64,000 nucleotides of DNA, taken from NCBI GenBank assembly GCA_947498985.1, contig CANMMF010000006.1:248001-312000 (forward strand), given 5' to 3'. A model generated the notes under the pieces. The model was not told the DNA's origin and did no database searches. It saw only the letters and a program-made list of their open reading frames with translations. The first letter of the stretch is position 1, and the number at the start of each line of letters is the position of its first letter. The translations under genes were made by a program, and so were the position numbers. This DNA comes from an uncultured Paracoccaceae bacterium (GTDB lineage: Bacteria; Pseudomonadota; Alphaproteobacteria; Rhodobacterales; Rhodobacteraceae). Shown piece after piece: positions 50,027 through 58,731 of the stretch.

Positions 50027-51151
50027 TCAGTCGGTCTGCCCCAGTTTCGGGGCGGGCCGGTCGAGCACCAGATCGGCGTCGGAGAACCGGAAGGGCGCGC
50101 GCACACCCGGCACGCCGCCCGGCGCGATCTGCAGCCCGCGCGCGACGACCTGCGGGTCGGCAAAGACGTCGCCCATGTCGTTGATCGGGCCTGCGGGGAT
50201 GCCCTTTTCCTCGCAGCCTGCCAAAAGATCGAGCCGTGTCCAGTTCCGCGTGCGCGCCATCAGCTCTGCGATCATCGCGTCGCGATTGGCCACGCGGTCG
50301 GCATTCGTCAGATAGTCCGGCGCCCGCGCCATCGCGTCGAGCCCCAGCAGGGCGCAGAGCCGCTGGTATTGCGCGTCATTGCCGGTGGCGATGATGATAT
50401 GCCCGTCCGCGCAGTCGAAGACCTGATAGGGCGTGAGATTGGGGTGGTAATTGCCGGTGCGCCCGGGCGGCGTACCGGTCGAGAGGTAGTTCAGCGCCTG
50501 GTTGGCGGTGGCGGCCACGGCGCAATCGAGCAGGCTCATGTCGATATGCTGGCCGCGCCCGGTGCGCCCGCGCTGATGCAGCGCGGCGAGAATGCCGGAG
50601 ACCGAATAGAGCCCGGTGAAGAGATCGGTGACCGCCACGCCCGCGCGCTGCGGCTGGCCATCGGGATCGCCGGTGATCGACATGAAGCCCGACATGCCCT
50701 GAATGATGTAGTCGTAGCCCGCGCGATGCGCATAAGGCCCGTCCTGCCCGAAACCGGTGATCGAGCAGTAGATGAGGCCCGGGTTGAGCGCCGAGAGGCT
50801 GGCATAGTCGAGACCGTATTTCGCCAGCCCACCGACCTTGAAATTCTCGATCAGGATATCGGCTTCGGCCACCAGTTTGCGCATCCGCGCCTGGCCCTCC
50901 GGACTGGCGATATCGACCACTTCGGAGCGTTTGCCGCGATTGCAGGAATGAAAATAGGAGGCCGCGCGGTCGCCGTCCCGCTCGATGAAGGGCGGGCCCC
51001 ACTGACGGGTGTCGTCGCCGGACGCGGCCTCGATCTTGAGCACATCGGCGCCGAGATCGGCCAGCGTCTGACCGGCCCAGGGGCCCGCGAGAATGCGGGC
51101 GAGCTCGATGACCCTGAGCCCCTCCAGAGGCCCGCGCGGTGCCGATGTCAT
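50027..51151 (-). CDS. CaiB/BaiF-family CoA transferase
   Basis: 374 residues of the class III CoA-transferase family. The N-terminus LEGLRVIELARILAGPWAGQTLADLGADVLKIE is characteristic. The catalytic aspartate is in DMSLLDCAVA, preceded by GRGQHI. It moves CoA between carboxylic acids; donor and acceptor are unknown. The start codon at 51151 overlaps the dsbA stop by one base (TGATG), so despite unrelated function the two genes are one transcript. A longer frame upstream (to 51316) lies inside dsbA and was rejected. Confidence 0.92.
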   Translation of the reverse strand: MTSAPRGPLEGLRVIELARILAGPWAGQTLADLGADVLKIEAASGDDTRQWGPPFIERDGDRAASYFHSCNRGKRSEVVDIASPEGQARMRKLVAEADILIENFKVGGLAKYGLDYASLSALNPGLIYCSITGFGQDGPYAHRAGYDYIIQGMSGFMSITGDPDGQPQRAGVAVTDLFTGLYSVSGILAALHQRGRTGRGQHIDMSLLDCAVAATANQALNYLSTGTPPGRTGNYHPNLTPYQVFDCADGHIIIATGNDAQYQRLCALLGLDAMARAPDYLTNADRVANRDAMIAELMARTRNWTRLDLLAGCEEKGIPAGPINDMGDVFADPQVVARGLQIAPGGVPGVRAPFRFSDADLVLDRPAPKLGQTD

Positions 51152-51822
51152 CAGTTCAGGCGCTCTTCGATCCGGGCGGAGAAATCGGCGTAGCTCATGT
51201 TGGAGAAGGTCTCTCCGTTGATCACGAAGCTCGGCGTCGACGTGATGCCATGCGTGTCGGCGTTCTGCTGGTACCAGGCGATCAGCGTCTGCAACTTGTC
51301 GCCATCCGACAGGCACGCGTCGAGCTGCGCGCTGTCCATGCCCGCAAGCCGTCCGATCTTGCGCAGCTCATCGGCGATGGCGCTGTCGGAGCCTGCGCGC
51401 GCCCATTCGTTCTGGCCCTTGTAGATCAGATCGGAGATGCCGAAGAACCGCTCCTGCCCGCCGCAGCGCGCGATCAGCGATGCCCACATGCCGTATTTGT
51501 CGAAATAGACCTCGCGGTAGACAAACCTCACCTTGCCGGTGTCGATGTAATCGGCCTTGAGATCCTTGAAGACGTTGTTGTGGAACGTCGCGCAATGCGG
51601 GCAGGTGTAGGAGGCGTATTCGATGATCTCGACCGGCGCATCCGCGTCACCCAGCACCATCTCGGTCACGCCGCTGGTGTCGACGTCGCCGGCGGCCCCG
51701 GCATCCTCTGCACCCTGGCTGATCTGCGTGACCTCGGGTGTGGCGTTCTGCTGCGTGAAGACCCACCAGCCGCCCACGGCCAGCACAAGGGCCACAACCC
51801 CGATGGGGATCAGTTTGTTCAT
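51151..51822 (-). CDS. DsbA-family thioredoxin-fold periplasmic protein
   Basis: 223 residues: an N-terminal membrane anchor or signal (IPIGVVALVLAVGGWWVF), an acidic linker, then a DsbA-type thioredoxin fold with active site YTCPHCATF and the cis-proline loop TSTPSFVINGETF. It introduces or shuffles disulfides in exported proteins. CPHC is the oxidase-type dipeptide. The DciA-like gene upstream is in the same direction, 47 bases before it, suggesting a dciA-dsbA-CoA transferase operon divergent from mutY. Confidence 0.92.
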   Translation of the reverse strand: MNKLIPIGVVALVLAVGGWWVFTQQNATPEVTQISQGAEDAGAAGDVDTSGVTEMVLGDADAPVEIIEYASYTCPHCATFHNNVFKDLKADYIDTGKVRFVYREVYFDKYGMWASLIARCGGQERFFGISDLIYKGQNEWARAGSDSAIADELRKIGRLAGMDSAQLDACLSDGDKLQTLIAWYQQNADTHGITSTPSFVINGETFSNMSYADFSARIEERLN

Positions 51823-51869
51823 GTCAGGTCTCTTTCCTATCTGTCGCCGCAGAGGCTGCGCGTTTGCGC

Positions 51870-52397
51870 TCAGCCGCGGCCTTGTGTCTTCGATATGACG
51901 TTTGCGCCGAGACGTTCAAGCGCCGCGCGCAGGCCCTCGTCGCCGACCTCGCGGGTTGCGGCGCGCGCTTCGGCGGTTGTGGCGGGATCGGGGGCGGCGG
52001 GGCCGTTCTCGGGGCGGCGATGGGTGAAATCCGCCTGGCCTTCGGCAAAGCCGGTGGGCGCGGTCTGGGTCACCCGCAATCTGGCGATGGCGTTATAGCC
52101 GTAGATCGCGTTGATTCGCGCCCGCAGCTCTTCGCGGCGCATCTCGAGCAACGGCGCATTGGCGCCCGTCGTCAACACAGTCAGCGTCGCGCCAAGCCCG
52201 CCGCGGCCGTATCTGACATCCACCGGCCGCGAGATGGCGGCGATATCGGCACCCGCGATCTCTTCCCAATGGGTCAACACGCGCGATTGCGCGAATCCGC
52301 GCGTCTCGGAGGCCTTGCGGATCTGCCCCTGCAGCAGTTTCGCCGTGCGCGAAAACCCGTAGGTCGTGCTTTTCCGCTGCGTCATGCGTTGCGCCAT
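51870..52397 (-). CDS. DUF721 (DciA-like) protein
   Basis: 175 residues. The DUF721 domain covers about residues 20-115: RGFAQSRVLTHWEEIAGADIAAISRP and the C-terminal strand region LTVLTTGANAPLLEMRREELRARINAIYG. DciA is the helicase-loading partner of DnaB in bacteria without DnaC, which includes most alphaproteobacteria. The C-terminal 60 residues are low-complexity and Ala/Glu-rich. It is divergent from mutY with 94 bases between the starts, a pairing I recall from Rhodobacterales. Confidence 0.87.
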   Translation of the reverse strand: MAQRMTQRKSTTYGFSRTAKLLQGQIRKASETRGFAQSRVLTHWEEIAGADIAAISRPVDVRYGRGGLGATLTVLTTGANAPLLEMRREELRARINAIYGYNAIARLRVTQTAPTGFAEGQADFTHRRPENGPAAPDPATTAEARAATREVGDEGLRAALERLGANVISKTQGRG

Positions 52398-52491
52398 GTC
52401 ATGGGTGGACTCCCTTCCTCGCGCGCTATTCTAGTGGCCCGGCAGGCTCAGGTCAGCCCGGAATCGCCTCATATCGGAGCCAATCAAGAAA

Positions 52492-53538
52492 ATGTCAGAG
52501 ACCCGCGAGAGGCCGAGCGCCGAGGATCTGCTCGACTGGTACGACAGGCATGCCCGTGCCCTGCCCTGGCGGGTGCCGCCCGGATCGGGCCTGCCCGCCG
52601 ATCCGTACCGCGTCTGGCTGTCGGAGATCATGTTGCAGCAGACCACCGTGGCGGCGGTGAAATCCTATTTCGAGGCCTTCACCACGCGCTGGCCCCGGGT
52701 GCAGGATCTGGCCGCGGCAGAGGATGGCGACGTGATGGCCGCCTGGGCCGGGCTTGGCTATTATGCCCGCGCCCGCAACCTGCTGAAATGCGCGCGAGTG
52801 GTCAGCGCCGAGCATGGCGGTCGCTTTCCGCGCGATCACGCCAGCCTGCTGGGCCTGCCCGGGATCGGCCCCTATACCGCGGCGGCCATCTCGGCAATTG
52901 CGTTCGACGCCCCGGAAACCGTTGTCGATGGCAATGTCGAACGGGTGATGGCGCGGGTCTTTGACGAACACACGCCGCTGCCGCAGGCCAAACCGATCCT
53001 GACCGGGCACGCGGCGGCGCTGACACCGGACACGCGCCCCGGCGATTACGCGCAGGCGGTGATGGATCTCGGTGCGACGATCTGCACACCGCGCAACCCC
53101 GCCTGCGGGCTTTGCCCGTGGCGCAAGGCCTGCGCCGCCTGGGCGGCGGGCACGGCGGCGGATCTGCCACGCAAAGCGCCGAAGAAACGCAAGCCCACGC
53201 GGCTTGGCATCATCTATCTGGCGCGCCGGGTCGACGGCGCCTGGCTGCTCGAGCGGCGGCCCGACAAGGGGCTGCTGGGCGGCATGCTGGGCTGGCCGGG
53301 GTCGGACTGGGGCGAGGCGCCCGTCGAGGATCCTCCGATCCCTGCGGAGTGGAAGACTCTGGCCGCCGAGGCGCGCCACACCTTCACCCACTTCCATCTG
53401 CGACTGACCGTGCGCACGGCGCTTGTGCCGATGGACCGCGCCCCCCATCGCGGAGATTTCATGCCCGCGCCCGATTTTCGCCCCGCCGATCTGCCAACGG
53501 TGATGCGCAAGGCCTTTGACCTTGCGCAAGGCAGCTGA
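52492..53538 (+). CDS. mutY: A/G-specific adenine glycosylase MutY
   Basis: 348 residues. The helix-hairpin-helix catalytic core has WLSEIMLQQTTV, LPGIGPYTAAAISAIAFD, the catalytic Asp in VVDGNVERV and four cysteines of the iron-sulfur cluster (ICTPRNPACGLCPWRKAC). The C-terminal third is a NUDIX-like domain that recognises 8-oxoguanine (LLERRPDKGLLGGMLGWPG). It removes adenine mispaired with 8-oxoG. It is the first plus-strand gene after the divergent dciA region. Confidence 0.97.
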   Translation: MSETRERPSAEDLLDWYDRHARALPWRVPPGSGLPADPYRVWLSEIMLQQTTVAAVKSYFEAFTTRWPRVQDLAAAEDGDVMAAWAGLGYYARARNLLKCARVVSAEHGGRFPRDHASLLGLPGIGPYTAAAISAIAFDAPETVVDGNVERVMARVFDEHTPLPQAKPILTGHAAALTPDTRPGDYAQAVMDLGATICTPRNPACGLCPWRKACAAWAAGTAADLPRKAPKKRKPTRLGIIYLARRVDGAWLLERRPDKGLLGGMLGWPGSDWGEAPVEDPPIPAEWKTLAAEARHTFTHFHLRLTVRTALVPMDRAPHRGDFMPAPDFRPADLPTVMRKAFDLAQGS

Positions 53539-53626
53539 TCAGCGCTTGGGTCAGGCTCATCCGCACCGTATAACGCGGTCGGACACCACTTTCCCGCCCC
53601 TGCCGGAGCGGACACCGGAGCATCTC

Positions 53627-54769
53627 ATGGTTGATCAGTCCCTACCCCGGACCCGCGCGGAGCTGAGCGCCGCCCTGCCGTTCTGGATGTCGCTGGGGCT
53701 TGTGCCTCTGGTCTGGGCCGGGGCGGTCTGGGGCGGCATATGGGTGCTGCTGCCGATCGTTGCGACCTGGTATCTCTTTTCCGCGCTCGACGCGGCGCTG
53801 GGGCTCAACCTTGAAAACAGCGCGCCTGACACACCCGAAGACTCGCTGTTCTGGTACAAGATGATCACCCTGATCTGGGTGCCGTTGCAGTTTCTGTCGC
53901 TCTTCGGGCTGATCTGGTACGTGAGCGGCGCCAGCCATCTCAACGGCTGGGAGAAATTCGGCGTGTTCTTCGGCGTGGGCGTGCTGACCGGCACGGTCGG
54001 GATCAATTACAGCCATGAGCTGATGCATCAGAAAAGCCGCCTCGAACGGACGCTGGCCGATCTTCTGCTGGCCATGGTGCTCTATTCGCATTTCCGCTCC
54101 GAGCATCTGCTGGTGCATCACCGCTATGTCGGCACGCCGCGCGATCCGGTCACCGCGCGCTACAACGAGGGTTTTCACCGGTTCTACCCGCGCGTGCTGA
54201 AGGAATGCTGGCATTCGGCCTTCAACGCCGAAAAGGCCATGCTCGCGCGCAAGAATCTGCCCTGGCATCACGCCAGCAACCCGTTCTGGACCTACGCCGC
54301 GCTGCAGATCGCCATGCTGGCGCTGGCCGCGCTGCTGGGCGGCTGGACCGGTCTCGCGCTTTTTCTGGTGCAGGCGGGCGTTGCGATCTGGCAGCTGGAG
54401 CTGGTGAATTACGTGGAGCATTACGGCCTCACCCGCAAACATCTGGGCGAGGGCAAATACGAACACGTCCTGCCGCGCCACAGCTGGAACGCGGCGCACA
54501 AGGCCTCCAACTGGCTGCTGATCAACCTGCAGCGCCATTCCGACCACCATTACAAGCCCGACCGCCGCTTTCCGCTGCTGCAGACCTATTCCGAGAACGA
54601 CGCGCCGCAGCTGCCCTACGGCTACCCGGTGATGACCATGGCCGCGATGATCCCGCCGCTCTGGCGGCGGATCATGAACCCGCGCGTGCGGCACTGGCGC
54701 AAGACCTACTATCCCGAAATCACCGACTGGAGCGCCTACAACAAGGCCGCCCATCCTCTGCCGCGCTAA
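53627..54769 (+). CDS. alkB: AlkB-type alkane 1-monooxygenase
   Basis: 380 residues with about six membrane helices and the eight-histidine diiron site: HELMH (first), HLLVHHRYVG (second) and LQRHSDHHYKPDRRFPLL (third), plus the NYVEHYGLTR segment. It hydroxylates the terminal carbon of medium-chain alkanes with a rubredoxin as electron donor. No rubredoxin or alkane regulator adjoins. The ATG at 53627 (MVDQSLPR) is preferred to upstream in-frame codons that overlap mutY's end. Confidence 0.94.
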   Translation: MVDQSLPRTRAELSAALPFWMSLGLVPLVWAGAVWGGIWVLLPIVATWYLFSALDAALGLNLENSAPDTPEDSLFWYKMITLIWVPLQFLSLFGLIWYVSGASHLNGWEKFGVFFGVGVLTGTVGINYSHELMHQKSRLERTLADLLLAMVLYSHFRSEHLLVHHRYVGTPRDPVTARYNEGFHRFYPRVLKECWHSAFNAEKAMLARKNLPWHHASNPFWTYAALQIAMLALAALLGGWTGLALFLVQAGVAIWQLELVNYVEHYGLTRKHLGEGKYEHVLPRHSWNAAHKASNWLLINLQRHSDHHYKPDRRFPLLQTYSENDAPQLPYGYPVMTMAAMIPPLWRRIMNPRVRHWRKTYYPEITDWSAYNKAAHPLPR

Positions 54770-54903
54770 GCCCGCCGGTCTGCAAGACGCGGCGCATCTG
54801 TCGCACCTTGCGCACCGCCGCACCCCGGTGATGGCCCGTGACAAGCGCGGGCGCGGGCGATAGAAGGCGCGCAAATCCGCATCTTGAGACGAGGACATTT
54901 CCG

Positions 54904-55824
54904 ATGGCAACGCAGGTTTTCGGCCACAAATCCCCCGACACCGACAGCACCGGCAGCCCGATCATCTGGGCCTGGTATCTCACCCAGATCAAAGGCGAGG
55001 ACGCGCGCCCGGTGCTGCTCGGGGAGCCCAACACCGAAGCCGCATTCATGCTGGAGCACTGGGGCCTCGCCAAGCCCGAGATCATCTCGGACGTCTCCGA
55101 CGATGCGCCGGTGGTGATCGTCGACACCAACAACCCCGCAGAGCTGCCCGCCAACATCAACAACGCCGATATCCGCGGCATCATCGACCACCACAAGCTG
55201 GTGGGCGGGCTCGAGACCAAGGGCCCCATCGACATCCGCATCGAGCCGCTGGCCTGCACCGCCACCATCATGTGGAAGATGATCGGCGGCGATCTCGCGC
55301 AGGCCCCGCGCGAGATCAAGGGCGCGATGCTGACCTGCATCCTGTCGGACACGCTGGAGTTCCGTTCGCCCACCACAACCCGGGAAGACCGCGCCGTTGC
55401 CCATGATCTGGCCAAGGATCTGGGCATCGACATCGCCGATTATGCCGGGCAGATGTTTGCCGCCAAATCCGACGTCTCGGCGTTTTCCGATGCCGAACTT
55501 CTGCGCATGGACAGCAAGGAATATGCCGTCGAAGGCACGAAGTTCCGCGTCTCGGTCCTGGAAACCACCGCGCCGGAGATGCCGCTGGGGCGCAAGGACA
55601 GCCTGATGCAGAGCATGGGCACCGTCGCCGCCGAAGACGGGGTCGATCAGGTACTGCTTTTCGTGGTCGACATCCTCAACGAGGAAGCGACACTGCTGGT
55701 GCCCAACGATCTGGTGAAAACCGTGGCCGAGAAAAGCTTTGGCGCAGAGGTCAGCGGCGACACGGTGGTGCTGCCCGGCGTGATGAGCCGCAAAAAGCAG
55801 ATCATCCCGAACCTCAAGCTCTGA
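54904..55824 (+). CDS. ppaC: Manganese-dependent inorganic pyrophosphatase (family II)
   Basis: 306 residues of the DHH phosphoesterase superfamily. Metal-binding motifs GHKSPDTDST (N-terminus), VDTNN and the DHH box IIDHHKLVGG are intact, followed by the DHHA2 domain with the RKK tail motif (MSRKKQIIP) that binds pyrophosphate. It hydrolyses pyrophosphate to drive biosynthesis; family II enzymes are scattered in alphaproteobacteria. The start at ATG 54904 (MATQVFGH) is preferred over an upstream frame to 54838. Confidence 0.95.
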   Translation: MATQVFGHKSPDTDSTGSPIIWAWYLTQIKGEDARPVLLGEPNTEAAFMLEHWGLAKPEIISDVSDDAPVVIVDTNNPAELPANINNADIRGIIDHHKLVGGLETKGPIDIRIEPLACTATIMWKMIGGDLAQAPREIKGAMLTCILSDTLEFRSPTTTREDRAVAHDLAKDLGIDIADYAGQMFAAKSDVSAFSDAELLRMDSKEYAVEGTKFRVSVLETTAPEMPLGRKDSLMQSMGTVAAEDGVDQVLLFVVDILNEEATLLVPNDLVKTVAEKSFGAEVSGDTVVLPGVMSRKKQIIPNLKL

Positions 55825-55851
55825 TCGCGTTCGCCCGGGACGCCTCCGCCG

Positions 55852-56736
55852 TCAGGCCGCGTCCCGGGACCGCAGCGCGCGAAAGGTCGCCCAGCCCAGC
55901 AGCGCCACCGAAAGCGGGCCAGCGACCAGAACCACCCAGGCGTTCATTTCCGCCACAAGCGGGCTGCCCTGACCCAGCGCATAGGCGCCCCAGGCGCTCA
56001 GCGGAAGGACCGGCATGATCGGCAGGTGCTGCCACGGCAGCGCCGGCCAGAGCTCTGCCCCGTCTCCCTCGCGGCAGCCCCGCGCCGCGTAGATGCACAG
56101 GCCCAGGGCGGGCGGCAGGATCAGCGACATCGGAAACGCGGCGAGCAGCGGGTAAAGCGCGTAACCCAAAGCCAGCACGCCGCCGGTGATCCAGAGCGCC
56201 GCAGCCCGCCCCGGCCCCGGCACCACCCCGCCGGGCAAGAGGATCTGCCCGGCGGCAAACACCGCAACAGCCGCAGGCATCTGGGCAAGATACCCGGCAT
56301 CGCCGCTCTGCCCCCAGAAATATGCGCCCCATAGCCCCAATCCCGCGCCCAGGCCCAGATTGACACCCGCAAACGCCCACGCCCCCCGCGCGGCAGAGGC
56401 CCGGTAGACCCACAGACCCAGCAAGCCCGACACCACCCCGTGCCAGGCCAGCGATGTCCAGACCAGCGAAACCGGCAGCGCGGCGTAAAGCTCCAGCACC
56501 GGCAGTCCCTCGGCAAGCAGACCCATGATGCAGGCGGCCAGGAAAAAGCCCATCAGACCGCGCCCGCCGACCCGCGCAACCGCCAGCACGCCGAAAAGCC
56601 CCGACAGCGCGTAGACCAGCAGCAGCTGCCAGCTGTCCGGGCTGAACGTCACGGGATAGAACAGAAGCTCCGACAGCGCGGTGAAGACCGCGCCAAAGCC
56701 CAGAAACGCCCGCAGGTGCCAAACCAAACCCGTCAT
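55852..56736 (-). CDS. Polytopic membrane protein of unknown function
   Basis: 294 residues, almost wholly hydrophobic with eight or nine predicted helices, rich in Gly, Ala, Leu and Trp. Seen: LRAFLGFGAVFTALSELLFYP at the N-terminus and a WTSLAWHGVVSGLLGLWVY block. No signature I recognise. It converges on the pyrophosphatase gene (27-base gap) and is divergent from the HAD hydrolase. A low-complexity channel or permease-like protein is the most that can be said. Confidence 0.7.
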   Translation of the reverse strand: MTGLVWHLRAFLGFGAVFTALSELLFYPVTFSPDSWQLLLVYALSGLFGVLAVARVGGRGLMGFFLAACIMGLLAEGLPVLELYAALPVSLVWTSLAWHGVVSGLLGLWVYRASAARGAWAFAGVNLGLGAGLGLWGAYFWGQSGDAGYLAQMPAAVAVFAAGQILLPGGVVPGPGRAAALWITGGVLALGYALYPLLAAFPMSLILPPALGLCIYAARGCREGDGAELWPALPWQHLPIMPVLPLSAWGAYALGQGSPLVAEMNAWVVLVAGPLSVALLGWATFRALRSRDAA

Positions 56737-56849
56737 CCGCGCAAGTCTAGCAGCCCCGCGCCGCAGGTCGAGCGATGCGCGCTATCGCCTTTGCCCCGCG
56801 CCGCGAACGGGCTAAGGCTTAGGCAACATCCTGCATCAAGAGGCTTCTC

Positions 56850-57722
56850 ATGACCCCGATCATCGACTCCCTTGCCGACATCTCCGACCGGTATGACGCG
56901 CTGTTCGTCGATCTCTGGGGCTGCGTGCATAACGGCGTCAAGGCGATCCCCTCGGCGGTCGAGGCGCTTGAGGCCTACCGCACCCGCGGCGGCACGGTGG
57001 TGCTGGTGACCAACGCGCCGCGCTCGCGGCACGAGGTGGCCAAGCAGCTCAGCCGGTTCGGGGTGCCCGACGCGGCCTATGACGACATCGCGACCTCCGG
57101 TGACAGCGCGCGCGTGGCGATGTTCCAGGGCGCTGTTGGCCGCAAGGTGTTTTTCATGGGCCAGCCGCACGATCTGCCGTTTTTCGAGCCGATCCGGCTG
57201 CTCGACGATCCGGTGGAGATCACCCGCGTGCCTCTCGAAGAGGCCGAAGGCATCGTCTGTTGCGGCCCCTTCGATCCGCATGCCGAGCCCGAGGTCAACC
57301 GGCCGCAATTCCTGTTCGCCAAGCAAAAAGGCCTCAAGCTGCTCTGCGCCAATCCCGATATCGTGGTCGATCGCGGCGAGCAGCGCGAATGGTGCGCAGG
57401 CGCGCTTGCGGCCCTTTATGACGAGATGGGCGGTGAGAGCCTCTACTTCGGCAAACCGCATCCTCCGATCTACGATCTGGCGCGGCGCCGGCTGGCCACC
57501 CACCGCGCGGGCATCGATCCCGCCGCCATCCTGGCCATCGGCGACGGGCCCGCAACCGACATCCGGGGCGCCATGGGGGAGGATATCGATTCTCTCTTCA
57601 TCACCGGCGGGCTCGCCCGGGAGGAGACCAAAACGTCGCAGCAGCCCGACCCGGAGGCGCTCGACGCCTATATTTCAAGCGAAATGATCAACCCCACCTT
57701 CGCCATCGGCATGCTGAAATAG
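56850..57722 (+). CDS. HAD-superfamily hydrolase, TIGR01459 type
   Basis: 290 residues. Motif I is DLWGCVHNG (nucleophile Asp at residue 21), motif II is VLVTNAPRSR, and the C-terminal part holds GKPHPPIYDLA and IGDGPATDIRGA (motifs III and IV with metal-binding acids). This group (NagD-like, subclass IIA) removes phosphate from small metabolites. The substrate is unknown. Start ATG 56850; the divergent membrane-protein gene begins 113 bases away. Confidence 0.92.
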   Translation: MTPIIDSLADISDRYDALFVDLWGCVHNGVKAIPSAVEALEAYRTRGGTVVLVTNAPRSRHEVAKQLSRFGVPDAAYDDIATSGDSARVAMFQGAVGRKVFFMGQPHDLPFFEPIRLLDDPVEITRVPLEEAEGIVCCGPFDPHAEPEVNRPQFLFAKQKGLKLLCANPDIVVDRGEQREWCAGALAALYDEMGGESLYFGKPHPPIYDLARRRLATHRAGIDPAAILAIGDGPATDIRGAMGEDIDSLFITGGLAREETKTSQQPDPEALDAYISSEMINPTFAIGMLK

Positions 57723-57733
57723 GCATTTCAGGC

Positions 57734-57762
57734 TTGCTTTTTCTGCAGTCGCAAAGTAATAA
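57734..57762 (+). promoter_or_regulatory. Candidate sigma-70-like promoter of the MaoC gene
   Basis: TTGCTT (57734-57739), a 17-base spacer, then TAATAA (57757-57762), in the only AT-rich stretch between the HAD and MaoC genes. The match to consensus is partial, so the call rests mainly on position and composition. Confidence 0.3.
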
Positions 57763-57823
57763 AATTTCAAGAGGACGGTGATATTCGTCCATTTGTTACC
57801 GGACGACTGTGATGGAGGATGAG

Positions 57824-58267
57824 ATGCTGGACAATTTGCCCCGGGGCACGATCTGCATCGAAGACATCGAAATGGGCATGTCGCGCCACCTGCGCAAGGT
57901 GGTGACCGATGCCGATATCGAGATGTTCGCGGCGATTTCGACCGATCACAATCCGGTCCATCTGGATGACGATTATGCCCGCGACACAATCTTTCAGGGC
58001 CGCATCGCGCATGGCATGCTGACCGCGGGTCTGATCTCGGCGGTGATCGGAGAGCAGCTGCCCGGCCATGGCACGGTCTATATGGGCCAGTCGCTGACCT
58101 TTCTGGCGCCTGTGCGGCCCGGCGACATGGTCTATGCAGAGGTCAAGGTGACCGGCATCGACATCGCCAAGCGCCGGGTGACGCTGGAGTGCCACTGCGC
58201 CGTCGATGGCAAGAAGGTCCTGATCGGAGAAGCCAAGGTCCTCGCCCCCTCCCGCAAGTTTGATTAG
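57824..58267 (+). CDS. MaoC-like (R)-specific enoyl-CoA hydratase
   Basis: 147 residues, a single hot-dog fold. The catalytic motif is DHNPVHLDDDYARDT (Asp and His about residues 48-53), followed by GRIAHGMLTAGLISAVIG, both typical of PhaJ-like hydratases that link beta-oxidation to polyhydroxyalkanoate synthesis. The ATG at 57824 follows GGAGG by 5 bases and is preferred to the earlier GTG/ATG pair at 57809/57812. It is followed at once by the 94-bp tandem repeat. Confidence 0.92.
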   Translation: MLDNLPRGTICIEDIEMGMSRHLRKVVTDADIEMFAAISTDHNPVHLDDDYARDTIFQGRIAHGMLTAGLISAVIGEQLPGHGTVYMGQSLTFLAPVRPGDMVYAEVKVTGIDIAKRRVTLECHCAVDGKKVLIGEAKVLAPSRKFD

Positions 58268-58273
58268 GCCGCA

Positions 58274-58640
58274 AAAGCCCCGTCTTTTTCGGCCGGTGGG
58301 CAAGGTCATGTTTGCTCTGCAAACGTGACAGCCCACGCCCTCACCATTCCGGGTGCGTGGTTTTCCGAAAGCCCCATCTCTTGCGGCCGGTGGGCAAGGT
58401 CATGTTTGCTCTGCAAAGGTGACGGCCCACACCCTCACCATTCCGGGTGCGTGGTTTCCTGAAAGCCCCGTCTTTTTCGGCCGGTGGGCAAGGTCATGTC
58501 TGCTCTGCAAACGTGACAGCCCACACCCTCACCATTCCGGGCGCCACGTTTCCCGAAAGCCCGACTCTCACAGCCCATGGGCAAGGTCATGTCTGCAAAG
58601 CAGACGTGACAGCCCACACACCCGCCGCTCCTGACACACA
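58274..58640. repeat. 94-bp tandem repeat with internal hairpin (four copies)
   Basis: Units begin at 58274, 58368, 58462 and 58556 (AAAGCCC), an exact period of 94 bases; the last is shorter and more diverged. Each holds an extended hairpin: GTGGGC-AAG-GTCATGTTTGC-TCT-GCAAACGTGAC-A-GCCCAC. In unit 4 both arms change together (TCTGC/GCAGA) and the loop becomes AAA. Because 94 is not a multiple of three, no reading frame is kept across units. It fills the gap between the MaoC gene and a convergent oxidoreductase gene and may act as a multi-hairpin terminator. Confidence 0.85.
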
Positions 58641-58731
58641 TCAACCCCATCTCCCACCGCCTCAACGGGACGGTGGGCGGGGCGACGTTGCGGCTTGCCC
58701 GCAACAAGCGGCGGCCACCGTCCGCGCACAT

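Noticed and set aside
58274-58640. CRISPR array
   Set aside because: The 94-bp units are contiguous with no unique spacers and no cas genes are nearby; the period and internal hairpins fit a tandem repeat.
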